DNA from: Methanobacteriota archaeon
GTDB lineage: Archaea; JACRDV01
Assembly (NCBI GenBank): GCA_024860865.1
Contig: JACRDV010000154.1
Span: forward strand, 1 to 6,490
DNA: 6,490 bases
Reading direction: 5' to 3'
Shown in pieces: positions 3,634 to 6,490 of the stretch; position 1 is the first letter of the stretch, and every line of letters starts with the position of its first letter. The translations under genes and the position numbers were made by a program. The notes below the pieces were generated by a model. It saw only the letters and a program-made list of their open reading frames with translations, did not search any database and was not told the DNA's origin.

Positions 3634-5916
3634 GTGAAAATAATGGAAAGTTCTTCAGTAAAAAAAGTTGTAGGACTAAATGTTGTAAAGTCCAGCGGTG
3701 AAATGGAAGTATTCAACCCAAATAAAATCAGAAATGAATGCATTGAAGCAGGAATACCTTCCTGGACAGCAGCTGAAGTTTCGCTTGCAATTGCAAATCG
3801 AGTTTATAATGGTATAAGCACAAAAGAAATTCAACGTTTAGTACTCGAGTTTTTAAGAATTAAAGACCCTGATTCTGCGAAAAGGTATGAAAGATTCCAC
3901 AGTATGTTAGTCAGAACTTCAAAGAATCTAATTGAACCATTTAATAGAGAGAAAATTATAATTTCATTAATAAAAGAGGCTGGACTTCAAAGCGATGTTG
4001 CTGAAAGAATTGCAAAGGAAGTTGAGGAAACTCTTAGGCATTTAAAGCTCGACTTTTTGACTTCGCCACTAATACGAGAAATGGTCAGCGTAAAACTTCT
4101 CGAATATGGCCTAGAAGAAGCTAGAACGAGTTATACTAGAGTTGGACTGCCTGTATTTGATGTTGCCCTTTTGATTGAAGGCAACCACCCCTCTTTTTTA
4201 AAAGAAAATACAAACTTGCAGCTTAACCCTGAAACAATTCATAAACACATGGGAGATACTGTTGCAAAAGAATTTACTTTACTTAAGATACCATTAAAGC
4301 TTGCAGATGCCCATTTAAAGGGTCTAATCCACATCCACAATTTAGAATTTTTTATGACGAGACCATTCTCTCAGGGACATGATTTGCGATTTTTCTTAAA
4401 AAATGGATTAGTTGGTTATAATAATTCAGTTACGGGGCCTGCTTGTCATCCCGAAGTTGCAATCTTACATTCTGTTAGAGAGTTAGATATTGCTCAAACA
4501 AATTGGTCTGATGAACAAAGCTATGATTTCTTTAATATTTGGTTAGCACCTTATGTTGCTGGCTTAAAATATGAAAAAATAAAACAACTCGCTCAGATGT
4601 TTATTTATGAAGTTAACCAAATGTTTGTTGCAAAAGGACAAACTGCCCCCTCATTAATTATGCTTGAGCCGACTGTTCCAAAGGTTGTTGAAAATATTCT
4701 AGCTGTTAAGCCAGGTGGTAAAAATGGCCCAGAAACCTATGGGAACTACGCAAAAGAGGCTAACCAACTGTTTAACGCTTTTATTGATGTGCTTTTACAA
4801 GGCGATTATTTAGGAAAGCCATTTAATCTTCCAGTTATTGAGATTAAACTCACTCGAGAACATCTTTCCAAATTTGAAGAAGAATACTCCAAAACAGCAA
4901 AGCTAGCTGCAAAGTTTGGAATGCCGTATTATCTAAACTTATGTCCAGAGTACATGTATAACATAACAAACTCATTGTACAGGAGGATTACAGCACAGGA
5001 TTCAGGTGATGAAAATTACAGAGGCTACCTTAGGACAGGTTCGCTCCAAGTTGTAACTATTAATTTGCCAAGAATTGCATATGAAGCAAATGGTAACGAT
5101 GTTAAATTTTTTGAAATTTTAAGAGAAAGAATGAATCTTGCAAAAGAAGTTTTAATGTTTAAACGCGAAATCATTAAAGAAAGAATGAAACATGGAGCAC
5201 TGCCTTTTTGCAGCATGGATATTGGTGGTGAATATTATCTAGACCTTAATGAGCAAACGCTTGACATCAGTTTTGTTGGTTTAAATGAAATGTTAAAAGC
5301 TCATATCCAACAGGAACTCCACGAAAGTCAAGAAGCAGAGAATTTCGGCCAAAAAGTCGTTAAATATATGGTTGATACAAAAAATGAGTTTATACGCCAA
5401 ACTGGCCTGCGATTTGAGTTGATTCAAACTGCAGATGAAAGTGTAAGCCACAGACTTGCTTTGCTTGATTTCAAAGAATTTAACGGAAAAACTGTTGTTC
5501 AAGGCAACAAACTTTCTGGATCTATTTATTATACAAATTTTTCACACATCCGTTCAAGTGCACCTATCCCACTAAGTGAAAGAATCAGGACTGAAGCTAG
5601 CTTCCATCCACATGTTCAAGGAAAAGCAATTTTAGATTTATTCTTTAATGAATCAGATCCGGAAAAAATTTGGATATTAACGAAGAAAATCGCCACGGAA
5701 ACTTTAACAGCTCGCTTCACTTATACGAAAGATCTTACTTTTTGTCACAAGTGCAACAAAATGAATAGCGGATTGTTAGAAAAGTGTCCAAATTGTGGGG
5801 CTGAAAATAATAATTTAGAATTTTATTCGCGCACATCTGGATATTATCAAGCACTAAAACAAGGTTGGAGTAGCAAGAAACAAGAGTTACTTGATCGGTA
5901 TAAATACAAAATTTAG
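3634..5916 (+). CDS. nrdD: Anaerobic ribonucleoside-triphosphate reductase (NrdD)
   Basis: Class III ribonucleotide reductase makes dNTPs from NTPs without oxygen, using a glycyl radical installed by the radical-SAM activase NrdG, which is not encoded in this window. Seen in the 760 residues: an N-terminal ATP-cone (about 11-92, with VVKSSGEMEVFNPNKI), a second ATP-cone-like unit (about 99-172, IEPFNREKIIISLIKEAG), the catalytic barrel with HIHNLEFF and GPACHPEVAILHS, GSLQVVTINLPRIAYEA, FVGLNEM, a zinc site (Cys704, Cys707, Cys718, Cys721) and the C-terminal radical motif RTSGYYQ with Gly736. The ATP-cones sense ATP/dATP. The GTG at 3634 is the outer start; the ATG at 3643 (MESSSVKK), preceded by GTGA with a 5-nt spacer, is at least as likely. 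The odd point is the loop before GSLQVV, where family members carry the thiyl-radical Cys in a CxR- or CC-type motif; here it reads NSLYRRITAQDSG (446-458) with no Cys. The nearest is Cys437 in NLCPEYMYN. No frameshift is visible. Confidence 0.96.
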   Translation: MKIMESSSVKKVVGLNVVKSSGEMEVFNPNKIRNECIEAGIPSWTAAEVSLAIANRVYNGISTKEIQRLVLEFLRIKDPDSAKRYERFHSMLVRTSKNLIEPFNREKIIISLIKEAGLQSDVAERIAKEVEETLRHLKLDFLTSPLIREMVSVKLLEYGLEEARTSYTRVGLPVFDVALLIEGNHPSFLKENTNLQLNPETIHKHMGDTVAKEFTLLKIPLKLADAHLKGLIHIHNLEFFMTRPFSQGHDLRFFLKNGLVGYNNSVTGPACHPEVAILHSVRELDIAQTNWSDEQSYDFFNIWLAPYVAGLKYEKIKQLAQMFIYEVNQMFVAKGQTAPSLIMLEPTVPKVVENILAVKPGGKNGPETYGNYAKEANQLFNAFIDVLLQGDYLGKPFNLPVIEIKLTREHLSKFEEEYSKTAKLAAKFGMPYYLNLCPEYMYNITNSLYRRITAQDSGDENYRGYLRTGSLQVVTINLPRIAYEANGNDVKFFEILRERMNLAKEVLMFKREIIKERMKHGALPFCSMDIGGEYYLDLNEQTLDISFVGLNEMLKAHIQQELHESQEAENFGQKVVKYMVDTKNEFIRQTGLRFELIQTADESVSHRLALLDFKEFNGKTVVQGNKLSGSIYYTNFSHIRSSAPIPLSERIRTEASFHPHVQGKAILDLFFNESDPEKIWILTKKIATETLTARFTYTKDLTFCHKCNKMNSGLLEKCPNCGAENNNLEFYSRTSGYYQALKQGWSSKKQELLDRYKYKI

Positions 5917-5929
5917 AGTAAAGTTCGTC

Positions 5930-5952
5930 AATTCTTTTTTAGAGAATTTTTT
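5930..5952 (+). terminator. Terminator after nrdD
   Basis: AATTCT (5930-5935) and AGAATT (5943-5948) form a stem whose loop and 3' flank are both T-rich (TTTTT within the loop, then TTTTTT at 5947-5952). It begins 14 nt past the nrdD stop. Archaeal termination relies chiefly on T runs, and both are present here on the coding strand. Confidence 0.6.
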
Positions 5953-6019
5953 CTTAAACTACAAATTTTCTAAACGATTTAGGGCGAGATTTTTTCAAAA
6001 TGGAGTTAAAAAATTCCTA

Positions 6020-6036
6020 TACTATTTTTTATAGTA
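6020..6036. repeat. 6-bp hairpin with T5 loop before the IS left end
   Basis: TACTAT (6020-6025) and ATAGTA (6031-6036) flank TTTTT. It lies 27 nt outside the shared IS-end sequence, in the 165 nt between the nrdD terminator and tnpB. It may be a second transcription end signal or a hairpin of the IS left end, if the element starts farther out than the similarity shows. Nothing else coding-like is convincing in 5953-6062. Confidence 0.35.
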
Positions 6037-6062
6037 GAGGTTCTGTTGCGTTTTCGGGACTT

Positions 6063-6097
6063 AATACTTCCGACCACCTCTGTCAAGTTATATACTT
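6063..6097 (+). mobile_element. Left end of an IS200/IS605-type element
   Basis: This sequence directly precedes tnpB and recurs in opposite orientation at 3293-3327 with two mismatches (positions 11 and 25 of 35). The recurrence delimits an element end: sequences diverge outside AATACTTCCG on the left and TATACTT on the right. It carries the tnpB promoter, TTATATA at 6088-6094, centred about 27 nt before the tnpB ATG, so the message should be leaderless. No tnpA is present in the window; the element could be tnpB-only or have tnpA beyond the edge. Confidence 0.75.
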
Positions 6098-6117
6098 AAA
6101 GAATTGCATAATAAGGT

Positions 6118-6490
6118 ATGCAAGCTATTAAAACAGTTCAGATATCTTATCAACCTACCCACGAGATTCTCAACCTGCTTGAAGCCTCCAGGGACATGGT
6201 TAATTATTCCATTTTTATTGGCTTAGGGAAAAACATAACCTCTAGGTTCAAGCTTTCGAACGAGGTCTACCACAAGTTAGCAGAGTCTGGATTGCACACT
6301 TGGTATGCGCTCTCTGCAATTGAGGTTGCTACTGCTATCTTGAAGAACTATCGAAAAGCAATTAGGAGAGGAGAAAAACCAAAGCAACCACATGCTAAAA
6401 AACTTATGGCCAAACTTGGGAACCAAGCATACAAGGTCGAGGGAGACGAGCTCAGAATTCCGATAAAGCCCAGAGAATACTTCTATGTTA
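6118..6490 (+). CDS. tnpB: TnpB, IS200/IS605-family RNA-guided nuclease (5' part)
   Basis: TnpB (OrfB) is the accessory protein of IS200/IS605-type elements, an RNA-guided DNA endonuclease related to Cas12 that cuts the donor site and so helps keep the element in place. The first 124 residues are present and open to the window end. They show the typical start MQAIKTVQISYQPTHEILNL, the helical segment with ASRDMVNYSI, TWYALSAIEVATAILKNYRK (about 72-91), and the KKLMAKLGNQAYKVEGDELRI region where the N-terminal beta domain continues. The RuvC catalytic acidic residues, zinc finger and the guide RNA at the element's right end would lie beyond the edge, so activity cannot be judged. No internal stop appears. 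Codons are noticeably richer in G and C (CTC, AGG, GCC, GAG) than in nrdD, which fits a recent arrival. The ATG is placed by the TATA box at 6088-6094. Confidence 0.88.
   Translation, partial: MQAIKTVQISYQPTHEILNLLEASRDMVNYSIFIGLGKNITSRFKLSNEVYHKLAESGLHTWYALSAIEVATAILKNYRKAIRRGEKPKQPHAKKLMAKLGNQAYKVEGDELRIPIKPREYFYV

Noticed and set aside
3601-3643. GTG at 3634 as the certain nrdD start
   Set aside because: The ATG at 3643 has a better-spaced GTGA, so the start is left open; the difference is only three residues.
5025-5502. Two minus-strand frames inside nrdD
   Set aside because: Both are antisense to well-conserved nrdD coding sequence.
6000-6131. 43-codon plus-strand frame (ATG at 6000) running through the IS left end into tnpB
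   Set aside because: Both differences between the two IS-end copies would change amino acids in this frame, and the frame is not retained outside the repeat, so it is probably not a gene.
1-6490. tRNA, rRNA or CRISPR array
   Set aside because: No regularly spaced repeats and no T-arm or cloverleaf pattern were found on either strand by eye.

Overview
The window is about 6.5 kb of AT-rich archaeal DNA, most likely from a methane-metabolising euryarchaeon (a methanogen or a methanotrophic relative). The main evidence is a full-length F420-dependent methylene-tetrahydromethanopterin dehydrogenase (mtd). TATA-like boxes 20-30 nt ahead of several start codons, GGTGA-type ribosome binding sites, an Lrp/AsnC regulator, an archaeal RelE-type toxin and a class III ribonucleotide reductase fit this. 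The exact lineage cannot be read from the sequence.

Layout. Bases 1-201 hold no gene, only a hairpin near 126-161. Bases 202-777 (minus) are a decayed gene: one frame of 191 sense or nonsense codons with only three internal stops, possibly from a retropepsin-like aspartyl protease. It shares a divergent AT-rich promoter with a RelE-like toxin (838-1095, plus). A short antitoxin-like gene lies tail to tail with the toxin on the minus strand (1096-1263), its stop codon directly abutting the toxin stop. Bases 1264-1746 hold a second small relic (1335-1577, minus) with a strong inverted repeat inside it, and otherwise AT-rich spacer. Then come mtd (1747-2574, minus) and, 105 nt upstream on the same strand, an Lrp/AsnC regulator (2680-3155). 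The regulator's helix-turn-helix is interrupted by exactly 29 nt that could fold as a hairpin; removing them restores a canonical 148-residue protein.

The 478-nt gap 3156-3633 is divergent between lrp and nrdD. It holds a pair of direct repeats, an 8-bp inverted repeat, an orphan left end of an IS200/IS605-type element, a good TATA box and a small coding relic. nrdD (3634-5916, plus) encodes anaerobic ribonucleoside-triphosphate reductase with two ATP-cone domains, a zinc site and the glycyl-radical motif, but I cannot find the usual finger-loop cysteine motif. A T-rich terminator follows. From about 6063 an IS200/IS605-type element begins: its left end, its promoter and the first 124 codons of tnpB, cut by the window edge.

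How they relate. mtd and lrp are co-directional and may be co-regulated. The two matching IS ends (33 of 35 bases identical, opposite orientation) bracket nrdD and part of its promoter region. The number of relics, the broken regulator and the IS ends mark this as a stretch undergoing decay and rearrangement around two conserved metabolic genes.
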